Below are positions 47,800-59,205 of a stretch of 64,000 nt of DNA, piece by piece (position 1 is the stretch's first letter; each line of letters starts with the position of its first letter). A model generated the notes under the pieces. The model made no database searches. It saw only the letters and a program-made list of their open reading frames with translations, and was not told where the DNA came from. The DNA lies in contig NC_041021.1 of NCBI RefSeq assembly GCF_004193775.1, forward strand, positions 3,296,001 to 3,360,000. The letters are read 5' to 3'. This DNA is from Glycine soja. Its lineage: Eukaryota; Streptophyta; Magnoliopsida; Fabales; Fabaceae. Both the position numbers and the translations under genes were made by a program.

Positions 47800-48855
47800 A
47801 GTCACATCTCTGCATCATATCAATGTTTTTTTAATCATCACCCACTAAAACAACTCACCAGCTTATCTTAAGTATTCTCACATGTAAAATAAATTATGGG
47901 TATGATTCACTGGTCCCTTTTGGGTATTATTAAGGAACTAAAAAAATATATTTATTGTGAAAATGATAAAAAAAACCTAAAAAAAATTGTGAATAACACA
48001 ATTTTGTACACTTTAATAAAAATATTTTCTTTTAGTTTCTTAATCAGCATTGGTTAACATTCTTATAAATTATATTAAACTCTTAAAAAGTAAAAATCTG
48101 TTAAACAATCGAAATCGCATTTTTTTTTTTAAAAGAGCAAGAACGTAGTGCATGTGTTCGCTAATATTTATAAAATCGATAATATAAAAAATAACAAACC
48201 TCCATTTTTATGTAATAGAAAATATGTAATAAAGCATATTTATTTTTTATCAATCAATATCCTTAAAGTAATAGTTAGACAAATATAACTATATAAGGGA
48301 TCAACTTGAGTTGGTTATTGTAAACCAATTGATATATTTGCCAAAGTGGTGGCCCTGAGTGGCCTAAGACTCTATATAGTTTATATAAATATTATTTTTT
48401 TATATAATTTTAAAATTATATAAAAATGTTGGTATAAAAATTATTATGAAAAATAAAATAATTTAAAATAGATTTTTTTTAGGAAAACAATATCAGTAAT
48501 TAGTCAATTAATGATAACGTTTTCATTTATCAACAAAATTTATTCACAATTTTGAGGAAAAAAAATAATTTAGGTATAATGTTGAATGTAAGAGAGAAGA
48601 GTATGATATATTATTTTCTTCCATTGCTATAATTATTGTTAATATAATTATGTAAATAAAGTTCATGAATAAAAATTTACAATGGTTATGATTCAAACTT
48701 CAACAGTGAATTTGTTGAAATTCTATGAATTAACATTGTTTAATTATTAGATTAAATATATGATTATTAATATCAATTACATAAATAAAATATATAGTAT
48801 ATTAATTGATGAATATTAATTTTGGGCTTATTATGTGAGTACTCCTATGATAGAT
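47800..48855. other. AT-rich intergenic sequence
   Basis: Very AT-rich upstream flank of the DUF1336 gene; nothing recognised before the CACTA-B sequence begins around 48860-48895. Confidence 0.4.
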
Positions 48856-48896
48856 TGAGCCTCATGCGGTGTTTAAATGATGGGTCACTGCTCTCG

Positions 48897-51528
48897 TGTT
48901 ACCTTGACGACAATCCACCTAGCAGGAGCCTTTGATTTAGGTTGTGGAGCATCATCAAGACCTTTTAAAGCACTGTTCCAGATGAGTTACAATTAAAAAC
49001 TGGTGTTGTTGAGATATTTCAATGCAAATGTATTGAAAAGAACACTAATCTGTTAATAATCCCCTTAAGGTAGTTGTCTGACCTATTATGCAATGATCAA
49101 AACCAGACAACTAGGTGTTCCTTGGGCAGGATAACCACCATCTGCTAGTGTTCGCTGCAGTGGAGACAAATATGGGTTAGTATATTAGTAAACATTAATT
49201 AAATTTAGTTATTTTGTGTGACTTACCCATTTAGGTAGGCTCCAAGATAGACATCGCGTTTTGAACTTTGCATTCAAGTCTTTATGTAACTTTCAGACTC
49301 AAATTGCGATTGCCCAAACCTCTGAATGGATTGTGGCTTGAAGAATCCATAGATATCAGAATTCCCCGCTCGCATACTTGTTTCAGTGAGATGCCTGTTT
49401 ATGTTAAGTCAAAGTTAAATATTTATGAATTGAAAGCAATAACTTAGGTAATTAAAAGTAATCTAAAATGACTTACAGAATCCACAACTGTGACACTGAT
49501 ATGCTGAGACATTGACCACCGTGGGCGATTTCCGAGAGGTCTTCGTGCTTTATGTATAGCGGGAAGTCTGGATTAAAGACCTCGAACACGGTGGCATCCC
49601 ATGTAACCTGATAAGGCCTCAATAAAAGTTCTGGGATGGTCAATGTCATCAGATAAAGCGGATCATCAACCTCCGAATCGGGCTTTTGAGGTGGTTTTGC
49701 CGGAGACATAGCTGCATGTTCATGAAACAAAGTTAAATGGCCTAATTTGAGGCACGCTGAATGAATTAATTTAAAAAACATATAGTAAGAGTAAAGTACC
49801 TGCTGTGATAAAGACTTCACCAGATGTGTCGACCAAGCAAAGAAGGTGTGAATTGCTTGCCCCACTAAGGAAACCTCATCAGTGGGTACAGGAACTGGAG
49901 CATTTGCATCTGTAACCTCCTCCACACCTACCTTTACTTGGCCAAGCAACAAAGGAGTGTTATGAACAACAGTGGATCCCTCATAAACTCTCCCTAGGGC
50001 AACCAAGCGGGCAGGATCTGCTTCGATGTACAAGCCGCACCTATCTGAGTCACCCGCCTCTGGATCGTTTCCAGAGAGATCAACACAACTCCCTTTTGTG
50101 CTTACTCGAGCACCTGAGGGACCAACCAGAGGCTCTGGAGGTAGTGCAAGTCCTTGAGATTGCATCTAGGACTGCATCTGGCTGAACGATGCCATGAGCT
50201 GCCTCATCACTTTTTCTGTGATGGACTCCTCTAGCTGGTCCCTGATTTGCTGGGTGAGCTGCTATAATTCCTCAGGAGGCAAGGAGGAAGAGGTGCGGGA
50301 CGTCCGTGGAGACAAACCAAAGTAGTGCCTGATGGTGACACCGGCTCCAGCAGCACAGACACGTCCAGGGTGCTCTGGACATCCAATAGCAACGGTGAGA
50401 ACATCCTGACATCCATGGGGGATGAAGGATCCCTGTGTCGCCTGCTCCTCAAAGGAATCCTGCACAGAAAACACACAGTTGTACATGGCATTCACAAAAT
50501 ATTGAAATATAATTCTAATGGTTAGTTGAAAATGACTTATGATCTTCTCAGCAATTTCCTTTGCAGCCTCAATCGTCATCTCCCCTGTTTTCTTCGTGCG
50601 GGCCATCTTCCACTTCACGTGGCGTTTGACCAGGGATGTAGGGTCGATGACACCATCAACGCTTCTTGATTGTGCAGCTTCCTCCAGCTTCTTCTTCGTC
50701 TTCTCAGCCAGGAGCTTCTGCTCCAAATATTCATAACTCCCAGGAGACAAAACGTGGGGGGCAGTGTTCTGTTTCTGGATGGCCTGTGCCTTTTTGCACA
50801 CATCCTGCAAAAATAAAACAATAATCTTTCAAATTGGTAGAATGAAGTATAACAAGTTAATGTTTTTTGAAAAACAACTTAAATGGCATGGAACATACCT
50901 CCCAAGAAGGGTCTCTGCGAGTCTGGCAAAACTGCGCCCATTTTTCCTTGCTTATGCCGTATTTCTCACAGACAGTGTCATCCACACCGTCGTGATCGGT
51001 TGCAAGGGCCCATTTCCTCGTGAGGTCTGATTTAAATTGCCTCCATCTCTCGCCCACAGTCTGAAGTAACTTCCTTTTCGTCCTACTGCCCGAAGCCTCT
51101 GGGATTTCAAATTCCGCCTGACAACATCAAATAAGGTTTATTTGTTACAATAATGTATTTTTTGGCTATTAATTAAACAACATCAAATAAGAAAATAAAA
51201 ATACCTGAATATACTCCCAAATCAAGTCCTTCTGAGCAGTAGGGACCTCCTTCCAATTCTCATACGTGATGTCCACCTTATCACGCGCCACAATCCCCAA
51301 ATAAGTTCTTAATTTCTTCCTGTGGGGATCGTCAGCCTTGCCAGTAGCAGGATCAATGTGAACCACTGGTCTCTCAGCACCAGCTGGTCTAGCAGAAAAG
51401 GATTGTAGATGTGAGGCTTTGCATGTCCACTTCACGGCAGACGGTGAAGCTGATGCATCGGAATGAGGAGGAGGAGGAGGAGGAGGAGAAGGAGGAGGAG
51501 GAGGAGGTGAGGCAAGTGGAGAAGCCAT
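48897..51528 (-). pseudogene. CACTA ORF: Transposase_24 plus Ulp1-like protease, copy B
   Basis: It starts MASPLASPPPPPPSPPPPPP at 51528; exon 1 ends at 51205. Exon 2 (51117-50899) holds VGERWRQFKSDLTRKWALAT and KEKWAQFCQTRRDPSWE. The next (about 50803-50540) holds HVKWKMARTKKTGEMTIEAA. Then come EEQATQGSFIPHGCQDVLTV, PRTSRTSSSLPPEE, the long exon with LVALGRVYEGSTVVHNTPLL, and DPLYLMTLTIPELLLRPYQV. The Ulp1 part keeps MVVILPKEHLVVWF, then a TGA replaces the Cys before SLHNR, and the exon ending KGLDDAPQPKSKAPARWIVVK has its GT donor, after which the element stops. It is less decayed than copy A in the first two thirds and more so at the end. No function expected. Confidence 0.84.
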
Positions 51529-51599
51529 GATCCTGTATACATCATGAAAATGTAAATTTCGATTACAGATAAATATCGATATCAACAATTCTTTATCAA

Positions 51600-52370
51600 C
51601 AAAATGTGATCAATGTTTATAATTTCACAAACTAATTTTGTATGACTATTCTAGATAAAAAAATCAAATCTCATATATAATAAATCATAGGTTAAATTTC
51701 CACTCATGGGGCAAAAGAAAATGGTTTGGTAAGTTCAACACTTGGCTGTTCTTTTCTGTATTGGATTGCTAAATGCATTTGAGTTCTACAAGATATTTAT
51801 GATTCTTATATAAGTCAGCTGACTAATTAATGTAATCTTTTAAGTTACTTAAAATATTTAAAGAAAAATATTTTAGCAATGAAAAGATTATATGGTTATG
51901 TGTCCTTTTGAAACATTGTAAGCTTCACCCACTTCAAATCTTCAAATCAGTTGCACATATCCTATTTAAAGTTTTAAACTCTATCATATGTGTTTCATTA
52001 CAATTATGAGGCATCTCACTGCTGAATTTGGTTCAGCTTGGTCCTTCTATCCTTGCTGCCAATGGCCTGGATAATGGTAGTTTAGTGCAGTGTCGATTCT
52101 CTTCTAGGGTCAATCTCTAGTAGGACTCTAAGGTTTTTATTTTGTTATTTATGACATAAAGCTTGATTGGATTAAGATATTTGAAAACTGGAACTTCAAA
52201 AGAGTCAAATTAATCTTAATGATCCCATAGGCCTTAGGAGAAGAACTTGTAGACTTGTCATTCAAATGATTGCATAAAGCTTTTAGTTTGTTTTCCAGTA
52301 GTTGATATGTTTTGTTTGACTCTTACATTATTTCAATCTGAGAAAATTTGACACTGGGTTTATGTGTTGC
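51600..52370. other. CACTA-B internal sequence
   Basis: No gene recognised; from about 51900 it may be intron sequence of the captured peptidase gene, given the exon that follows at 52373. Confidence 0.35.
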
Positions 52371-52372
52371 AG

Positions 52373-53155
52373 ACTCATGGGCTTGCAGAATATATAGCTC
52401 AAGTGAGATTTACTTTAAAATTAGATACTTTTATATACATTTTTAGACTAAATATGGTGCTTTGCATTCCTTGTATGAATTAGTCCTTCCTTCTACTTCT
52501 GATTGGGTGAGCTGCATAATAGATAGGTTCTGAAATGATGTCATTTTTTATGATTTCATCATTAACAATTGTTAAATTTTCCATCACTGGACAATAACAA
52601 GAACTAACTCTTCTAAAAAGCTTAATATGTTATGTGTTGGCCCTGGAATGGTTTTTATCTTTGCCAATAACATGTATTTTCCGGATTTCAGGAGGAGATG
52701 GATAGAAAAACTGGATATTGGTTTAGAGGCACAGGAAGACCACCCTTATCCTTTTGCAGGAGCTTGAAATGTTAAAGTGCGCCTTGGGGTTGTTTCAGTA
52801 GCTGAAAGCTCCATTACTTGGATGGATCTTCTCTGCGGGGGCACAGAACAGCAAAACAATGAGGAGGAATATTTGGCAAGAGTTAATTGGATGCATGGAA
52901 ACATTCTCACTGCTCAGATTTTGAATCGGCACCACACTAAAATAAAGATCGTTAAGTTTGATATTAGAACAAGCCAAAGGAAAAATATATTGGTGGAAGA
53001 AAATAGCAGCTGGATCAATATACATGACTATTTCACACCTCTTGATAAAGGAGTTACCAAATTTTCAGGTGGATTTAGTTGGGCTAGTGAGAAAATAGGA
53101 TTTAGACATCTTTGCCCGTCTGACTCAAATGGCAAAAATTCTAAATTTAGATAAG
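52373..53155 (+). pseudogene. Dipeptidyl-peptidase (S9B, DPP8/9-like) gene fragment captured by CACTA
   Basis: A 30-nt exon (52373-52402, THGLAEYIAQ) with clean AG and GT edges is followed by a second from 52692: EEMDRKTGYW, then LEAQEDHPYPFAGA, a stop, VKVRLGVVSVAESSITWMDL, ARVNWMHGNILTAQILNRHH, KIVKFDIRT, ENSSWINIHDYFTPLDKGVT and GGFSWASEKIGFRHL. This matches the beta-propeller part of plant S9B dipeptidyl peptidases; the catalytic domain is absent. A block between KTGYW and LEAQE has been deleted and one TGA is present. The preserved introns show that genomic DNA was copied. Orientation is opposite to the element's own gene. Confidence 0.85.
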
Positions 53156-54789
53156 GTTTCTCAGATTCTAGATTTCTAGGGTGAAAACTCTGGACCTATG
53201 ACCTAGAGATTAACTCTAGCAGAGGTTAGGCATGTATTGGGTCTGCTAGTTGATTTTAAACTAGAAGCAATAGCTGCTCTAAAGTTGTAGAAGAATTATA
53301 TTATCATAAAAGGGTTTATCCTAAACTCACATTCCAAAAGTTAGTGGGAGTGAAATTTCTAGACAATTGAAATGTTGGGTGGTGCAGAGTTGAAGCATTT
53401 TAAATTAATCTGTCAACTTTCTTTTCTACCTATACTTATACTTTGAGGAGGGGGGAAATAAACTAATTAATAGACATTTTAAATTATATTTTGTATCTAA
53501 ACTTGTGAGCATTAATGTCTACAATCATCTTTTTTGCATGTATTTATAGTGTATCGTTGATTTATTGCTTCCTTCTATTCAATACCTTTGGTAATTTTCC
53601 TCAAAGAAAAAATCCTCCATGGTCTGGTCTCTGTCTAAGAAGATTCAGGAATCATCTCAACTTTTAATACCAATGAAGACATAAACAAAATGAAAATGAA
53701 AAAAGTTCAGGACATGACATATTCTCTACATAGCTAGGCTACATTGCAAGGTGCTGGCTCTTTCCCTGCATCTTCTTCTCTGTGGTCTATTATATGGTTG
53801 CACATGGATCAAAATTCAATATGAACCTAAGTACTATTATTTTCACATTTGAAGTCAATCCAATCCTAATAAACGGCTCACAGTCATATAACTAATTCAA
53901 ACTATTGACTAGGAGTTGTATGGAACACAAGTGGTGCTAAAACTGTGTATACTAATTTTCTACACTTCAAAAATAAACTTAGGTTTTAGTCAAGTAAAAA
54001 AAGATTTTTAGCAGTAACAAAAAATGATGATAAAAATAGATTCAAGTTTTCAAATCATTGCATTCCCTGTGAAGATAATTGATACGTCCACTCTTTAATT
54101 TCTTCCAGTGAATAATTAGTAAGTCTGGAAGTGACTCCCACAATATTTTAAATTTCATGAAATAAAAATAATCAGTTGGATAAACTTGAGATTTAACCAT
54201 ATAGGCATACTACAAGTATGCTCCCTTCGGAACTGAATAAAAAAAATCTCAAACATCAAAAGGCCAGTAAACTTTTTAGCCTTCTCCCCAGTCATATATT
54301 TTAGCTTCATAGTAAAAACTTCAAGGGTATTTTTGGGAGTGAGGTTTTGGACAAAAAGGAAAGGGAGACCAAATTTTTTTACTTCCGAATTAAGAGTTAT
54401 ATACTGTTTATAAAAACAAAGGATTAATATATTACATTTATTTTATACTAATATCTATTCAGATTCAATTTGTGAAACAAAAGACCTATTTTCCGAATCA
54501 TGAATTGGATCTTATTATGAATCATAACATACATGATCAATAAATAAGAATAACAAAATATATTTTTACATAAAGATATTAGTATTATTAAGTCAAACAA
54601 GAGAATAAATCATTACATAAACTGAAACATAAGCTGATATATATCACAAATGAACTTCAAAATAATCATAGATTCAAGTGTCAATCAAAATGACACAAAA
54701 CAGTGACTAGCTGCACAAAGTTCAAGTCTTCAACCCCTCAAAAGGACACCAATAAGGGGGCAAAATGCAAATTCCTATGCACCAATTCC

Positions 54790-54970
54790 TATGCTTAGAT
54801 CCTAATACATAATTTAACTATTTCTCTCATTCATCATTCCCAATATCAACATCACTTAGTTCATTCTCATCCTTTGATACCAAATGCTCTTCCTCTACCT
54901 TTGCATCTCCTACAATCTGCTTAATTTCACCCTCATCCTCTGATATCAAATGTTCTTCCCCTATTACGAT
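54790..54970 (-). other. Acidic exon-like segment
   Basis: The minus frame reads HLISEDEGEIKQIVGDAKVE and EEHLVSKDENELSDVDIGND before a stop: a twice-repeated acidic motif. It could be the end of another captured gene or of a CACTA protein; not recognised. Confidence 0.35.
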
Positions 54971-55279
54971 GTTATGTATTGTGTTTCATATGATGTTCTG
55001 TGGTGTCTTTGGCTGAAGTGGAATTTAGATTTTTCAGGAAAAATCTTTACCCCTACACTTCATTTGTTATAGACTTGTTTTCATGGTTTCATCCTAGTGC
55101 TTTTCAAATGGTTGCCTTCAGCTTTTTCCTTGTTAGACAAACATAGGAGTGGGAAAGCACTTTTGTATTAAGAATGCTAACAACATATTCTTTGACACAC
55201 TACAAGAGTAAAATACTAAAAGTTCTTAAATTATAGTTGGTATTAACAGATCCACTTAAAGTGTTACAAGAACACAGTA

Positions 55280-55800
55280 AGGGTAAGGGAAACTTCACTT
55301 AGGAGAAGAAGCACAGAGTTGTCATGATGCTCGAGTTAAATATGAGATACCCTAGCCATGTTTACTTCACTAAATGTGCGATACATGAATGCAATCAAAT
55401 ATTTATACAGGATTAGATGAAACATACCCAGGTAAGGTGGCGAAGGAGAAGAAGCACATAGTTGTCACGATGCTCGAGTGCGACGAACACGATGCTCAAG
55501 CTTAGACAAAACGATTCTTAGATGGAGGACAGACAACTTCAAGGTAAATGGACAACAAAGAGAGCAAGAAAGCTTAGATGGAGAAGAAGACAACGAGAAG
55601 GAGAAGACAGCGCGAAGGAGACGAAACATACCTAGGTATGGTGGCGAAGGAGAAGAAGCAGAGACTTGTGATGATGCTCGAGTGCGACGAACACGATGCT
55701 CAGATGCAGAACAGAGACCTTCAAGGTAGACGGAGATTAGAAGAAGAAGAAGAGAGCATGAAAGCTTAGATGGAGAAGAAGACAGCGCGAGCTTCATAGG
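55280..55800. repeat. About 200-bp tandem duplication in CACTA-B 5' region
   Basis: gaaacatacc-aggta-ggtgg followed by cgaaggagaagaagca and gatgctcgagtgcgacgaac occurs at about 55420 and again at 55622, with a partial third copy (aggagaagaagcacagagtt) near 55300. Purine-rich open frames through it are repeat artefacts. Confidence 0.88.
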
Positions 55801-55824
55801 GCTCACGATATTTTTTAAAATATA

Positions 55825-56165
55825 AGTTCAACATCGGTTTTTTTTTTAAAAAACCGATGTTAACAACATGATGTTAAGGTTAACATCGGTTTTCTGAAAA
55901 AAAAAACCGATGTTAACTTATCAAATGTTAACATCGGTTTTCTCAAAACCCGATGTTAATAAACTTATGTTAACATCGGTTATTTGGAAACCGATGTTAA
56001 CTAATCAATGTTAACATCAGTTTTTCCAATAACCGATGTTAATGCACTTCGTTAACATTGGTTTTTCACAAAATCGATGTTAACGGATACACGATATTTA
56101 CAATTATGCCACTGCACTTACGTTAACATCGGTTTTTTTAACAACCGATGTTAAGCCACCGATGT
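55825..56165. repeat. CACTA subterminal array of about seven small hairpins (right end)
   Basis: Seven units of TAACATCGGTTTT...AAAACCGATGTTA, about 32-36 bp each and 40-45 bp apart (starting near 55829, 55882, 55928, 55969, 56010, 56050, 56123). The arms are better conserved than at the 22290 array. Confidence 0.93.
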
Positions 56166-56199
56166 TAAATCCGCTTTTTGTAGTAGTGCCAATTTCATT

Positions 56200-56815
56200 C
56201 AAAGGAAAGTTCACAGGTAATGAAATCCTCAGACATGTTGATAACTTTTTAATCATTTAGAGTTTTGCCTCTGGATATGAGGAAGTGGTATTGAAAATGG
56301 TCAAGGCGCCTAAAACTCTTGCATTCTGCATAATATGTCTTGCAAATTGAAGCTCACTTTCTTGTCCTTCATAATTTCAGACACAACATGTTTTAAGTTT
56401 TGATGAAAGGCCTTTGGGAACAAATCATGTATATACCCAATTTTCATCCAGACTTGTTTTGGTGAAACCATTTTTCTGTCAAATCAATAATAAAGATAAC
56501 ATAAAAGATTAAAAAAATCAACAAAAGATAGAAATCATCCTCAAACTCAACAAATATTGTCAATTACAAGAATATGAAGATTGGGGCATTGATGAAGCAA
56601 TTTAATTAATAGTTCAAAGAAACTCCACATGATAAAACCATGTCAAAGGAATATATATAAACGAATATATATATATATATAAACGAATCAGAAATATCTG
56701 CTCTGACCAATTTTGGTAACCTTTTTAACTGCTCATCACTGGAAAAGTTAGTAACATGCAAAGATCTTATGAGCATAGTCCTCAAGACGGGGACATGCAG
56801 ACAGAACAACAATGC
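56200..56815 (-). pseudogene. F-box/FBD/LRR-type gene remnant
   Basis: On the minus strand, 56810-56670 gives LIRSLHVTNFSSDEQLKRLP and KLVRADISDS, the LRR part of plant F-box/FBD proteins; a preceding ACPRLED in another frame shows a frameshift. After a probable intron, 56400-56220 contains AKYIMQNARVL-like words spread over three frames and STCLRISLPVNF / MSEDFITCELSFE, the end of the FBD domain. Such proteins are substrate receptors of SCF ubiquitin ligases. Frame changes and stops show decay; the F-box itself is not seen. Confidence 0.65.
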
Positions 56816-56819
56816 ATGC

Positions 56820-58085
56820 CATTTAATTAAATAGAGATTACAAAATTATGTATAACAAATTTTATAACAGATTTAAACCATCAAAGCTTTAGCATATAAC
56901 ACACGTTATATATGCATTTTTTTCCAACATCATGGGACTATTTAACACTCATTTGAAAGTCATTATGAAAATATCAGTAAACCACTCAACAACAAATTCA
57001 CCTGGTAAAAGGGCTTCTAATTCAAGCTAAGGCTGTAGATATAGCCTAAAAGTAGAATTAGTTACGAAAGGATCGACAATAAATTTGGCTTTGATTAACC
57101 AATCCAACAACAATAAATTTGTGTTGTTCATCAATCAAAGAATCAAAATCCCTAAAACATAATCCACACTATGTCGACAGAGTGAGAAATCGAATAAAAA
57201 GAAGGTTGTTAATCTAGTTGTTGGATAGGTAGAGAAACCCCCCAAGAAAAGAAAGCAGTGCTAAAATAATTTCGACAATCAAAATTAAGCGCCTTGCACC
57301 TAAAAACTGAATCACCTAACTCAACATGAATCTATTGATAAGTAAGGCGTGAACATCAACAATTCAGATCAACATTGATTTATTAATATTTTCTATAAAG
57401 AAACCTATTTGGATCATTAAATTACAAGTCATAAAAGGGAGTCAAAGATCGTATGAATAAATAAAAAAAAAAAGAGGGATTGGTTATATATAGTACCTTG
57501 AGGTACTTGAGCTTAATGCTTCCATAAACAAGGCCAAAAGAGAAAGAAGAAACTTGAGCGACCTGTGAATGATTGGTGTGAGAACCTCGACAAACAAAGA
57601 AAGAAACAAATGCTAAGACGTCTTTCTCTCTCTATTACCCAGATTTTCAATTTTTGGTTTAAATGAGATAGGTGTCACAATGCACAATGTTGATTACTTT
57701 AATAAAGTGAGAACCAAATGCGTTAAACCCTAACTCGATGAGATTAGAAACACTTATTAAAGAAAAGGAAGAGAGAGAGAGAGATAAAGAACTTGGATCT
57801 TGGCCTTGCCGTTGTTGATGGTGTTGTTTCTCTCCACCTCAAAGTGGAGAAAGAGATCATGAAGAAGATGAAGGTGCAATGCTTCTGTCGCAACATGCTC
57901 ATTGTCATGTGCTTTAGTCATCCATCACACACGAGGTGAAAGATTAAGGTGAAGATGAAGGTTAAGGAGGATGAGTTAAAGGTAATCATACGGAGGTGGA
58001 AGATGGAGAAACCCTAGCATAGAAACATGAGATGTTGGGACAGAGAGTGAGAGGGAGAGTGAGAATAGAGAGAGGCATGAGAAAG
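56820..58085. other. Unassigned sequence between the F-box remnant and a CACTA terminus
   Basis: AT-rich to 57600, then a GC-richer, GA-rich stretch at 57770-58060 that looks like 5' UTR or captured exon DNA (minus frame HDLFLHFEVERNNTINNGKA). Not recognised. Confidence 0.35.
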
Positions 58086-58089
58086 TAGA

Positions 58090-58297
58090 GGGAGATTTTA
58101 AAAACAATTGAAAATCTTCTAAGATGGATTTTTTGGTAAAACAGTCTTAGAATGACATCCTTCTAGGATGGTTTTCACAAAACCATCTTAGAATGATTGT
58201 ATTTATTTACAAAAATGTCACCGCATTTCTTTCTAAGATGGTTATTTATCAACCGACTTAAAATCAGCATCGTAAAAGCTATTTTTTTCTTGTAGTG
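58090..58297. mobile_element. Right terminus of a further CACTA element
   Basis: It ends TTTTTTTCTTGTAGTG, complementary to CACTACAAGAAAAAA. Subterminal hairpin repeats of the type TCTAAGATGG...CCATCTTAGAA occur three to four times at 58100-58260. The terminal word is shared with the 1501-9197 element but the subterminal repeats differ, so it is another family. Left end not found. Confidence 0.85.
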
Positions 58298-58758
58298 AAC
58301 CACTGGATTTCAACAACTTGCTAGTACTCCCACTGGACTTCAAACCTAGCCCAAACTAGACCAACAACACCACTGGATTTCAACAATGCTAGTCACTATT
58401 GCACTTTCAACAACAAAAAGGGTTTCTGTGTTTTCAGATTGCACAAACACAAATTTTCACCTCATAGAGGATTTACACTTAGGAAAATATAGTTTCTTAC
58501 TTTTATCTTAGATCTATTACAAATTACAAGTTCAATACATAAGTTGGTCATTCTCAACAGAGAGGGTTATAATAGAAAATGTAGATTTCTGACACAAAGA
58601 CCAAGCTCAAGTTTCTTTAAATGGAATGCTTCAACTTATCTTCAAGATATTCTTTAATATCCTCTTAAAGTCCCACATAAGACTGTTGAAGTGGAGCCCA
58701 CTCAACTGATAAGCTTCTGGAGCATGTAGACAGACTTGACAGTTGCCAAGACATAACA
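58298..58758 (-). repeat. Possible copia-type LTR fragment
   Basis: The reverse complement begins TGTTATGTCTTGGCAACTG at 58758 and contains phrases common in plant copia LTRs (ggctccacttcaaca, gttgagaatgacc). It is cut at 58297 by the CACTA end. No second LTR or primer site seen. Confidence 0.4.
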
Positions 58759-58921
58759 TTTTTAGAGTTATTATGAGATTCCCATCCTAAGGAATCTTTC
58801 TAATAAGCATTTTGAGATATCATTATGTCATACCTTAATTTCGTCCGGGGACTATTGCTTGATGGCATGCAACCTTTGATTGACCGCTTCGAAGTACTTG
58901 GCACCCTTTGTTGCACAATAT

Positions 58922-59205
58922 GTGAAGTCCCGAGACGCGCCGGAAATCAAAAGGAAGCGTGGTTATGCGATCCGTGAAATTCCGTAACGCGCCGGAAATC
59001 AAAAGGAAGTGTGGTTACGCAATCCGTGAAATTCCGTAATGCGATGGAAACCAAAAAAAGTATTGTCACGCAATCCGTGAGTTTCTATAACTTCTTCGAA
59101 AACTAAAAAAGAGTAAATACATGATCCGTAAGGTTCCATAACCTTATGGAAAAAAATATGTATCGTTACGAGATTCGTAAAGTTTCATAACGTTACGAAA
59201 AAAGA
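58922..59205 (+). repeat. Six tandem copies of a ~50-bp U3 repeat
   Basis: Units begin GTGAAATTCCGTAACGCG or variants (gtgaagtcccgagacgcg, gtgagtttctataac, gtaaggttccataacc, gtaaagtttcataacg) and end with acgcaatcc-like words. Divergence rises toward the TATA side. Confidence 0.88.

Larger units (their letters stand above)
48860..56188 (-). mobile_element. CACTA element B, 5' end with captured DNA (3' end lost)
   Basis: The right terminus is TTTTTGTAGTAGTG at 56188 with an AACATCGG hairpin array inside it, the same family as element A. On the minus strand it carries a Transposase_24/Ulp1 gene (51528-48897), cut off at about 48890 before the catalytic cysteine exon. Between gene and terminus lie a captured dipeptidyl-peptidase fragment on the plus strand and a 200-bp tandem repeat. 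The transposase core and the 3' terminus are missing. Confidence 0.78.

Noticed and set aside
55195..55215. CACTACAAGAGTAAAA as a CACTA left end pairing with 58297
   Set aside because: Only the first ten bases agree, no subterminal repeats follow, and it lies inside CACTA-B next to its tandem repeats.
55478..55806. Charged open frames on both strands
   Set aside because: They run through the 200-bp tandem repeat and have no support beyond its purine-rich composition.
22256..56188. One single 34 kb CACTA transposon
   Set aside because: Ends are of the same family but flanking trinucleotides differ, there are two ORF copies, and a normal host gene lies between; two damaged elements explain it more simply. 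Kept as a question in the findings.
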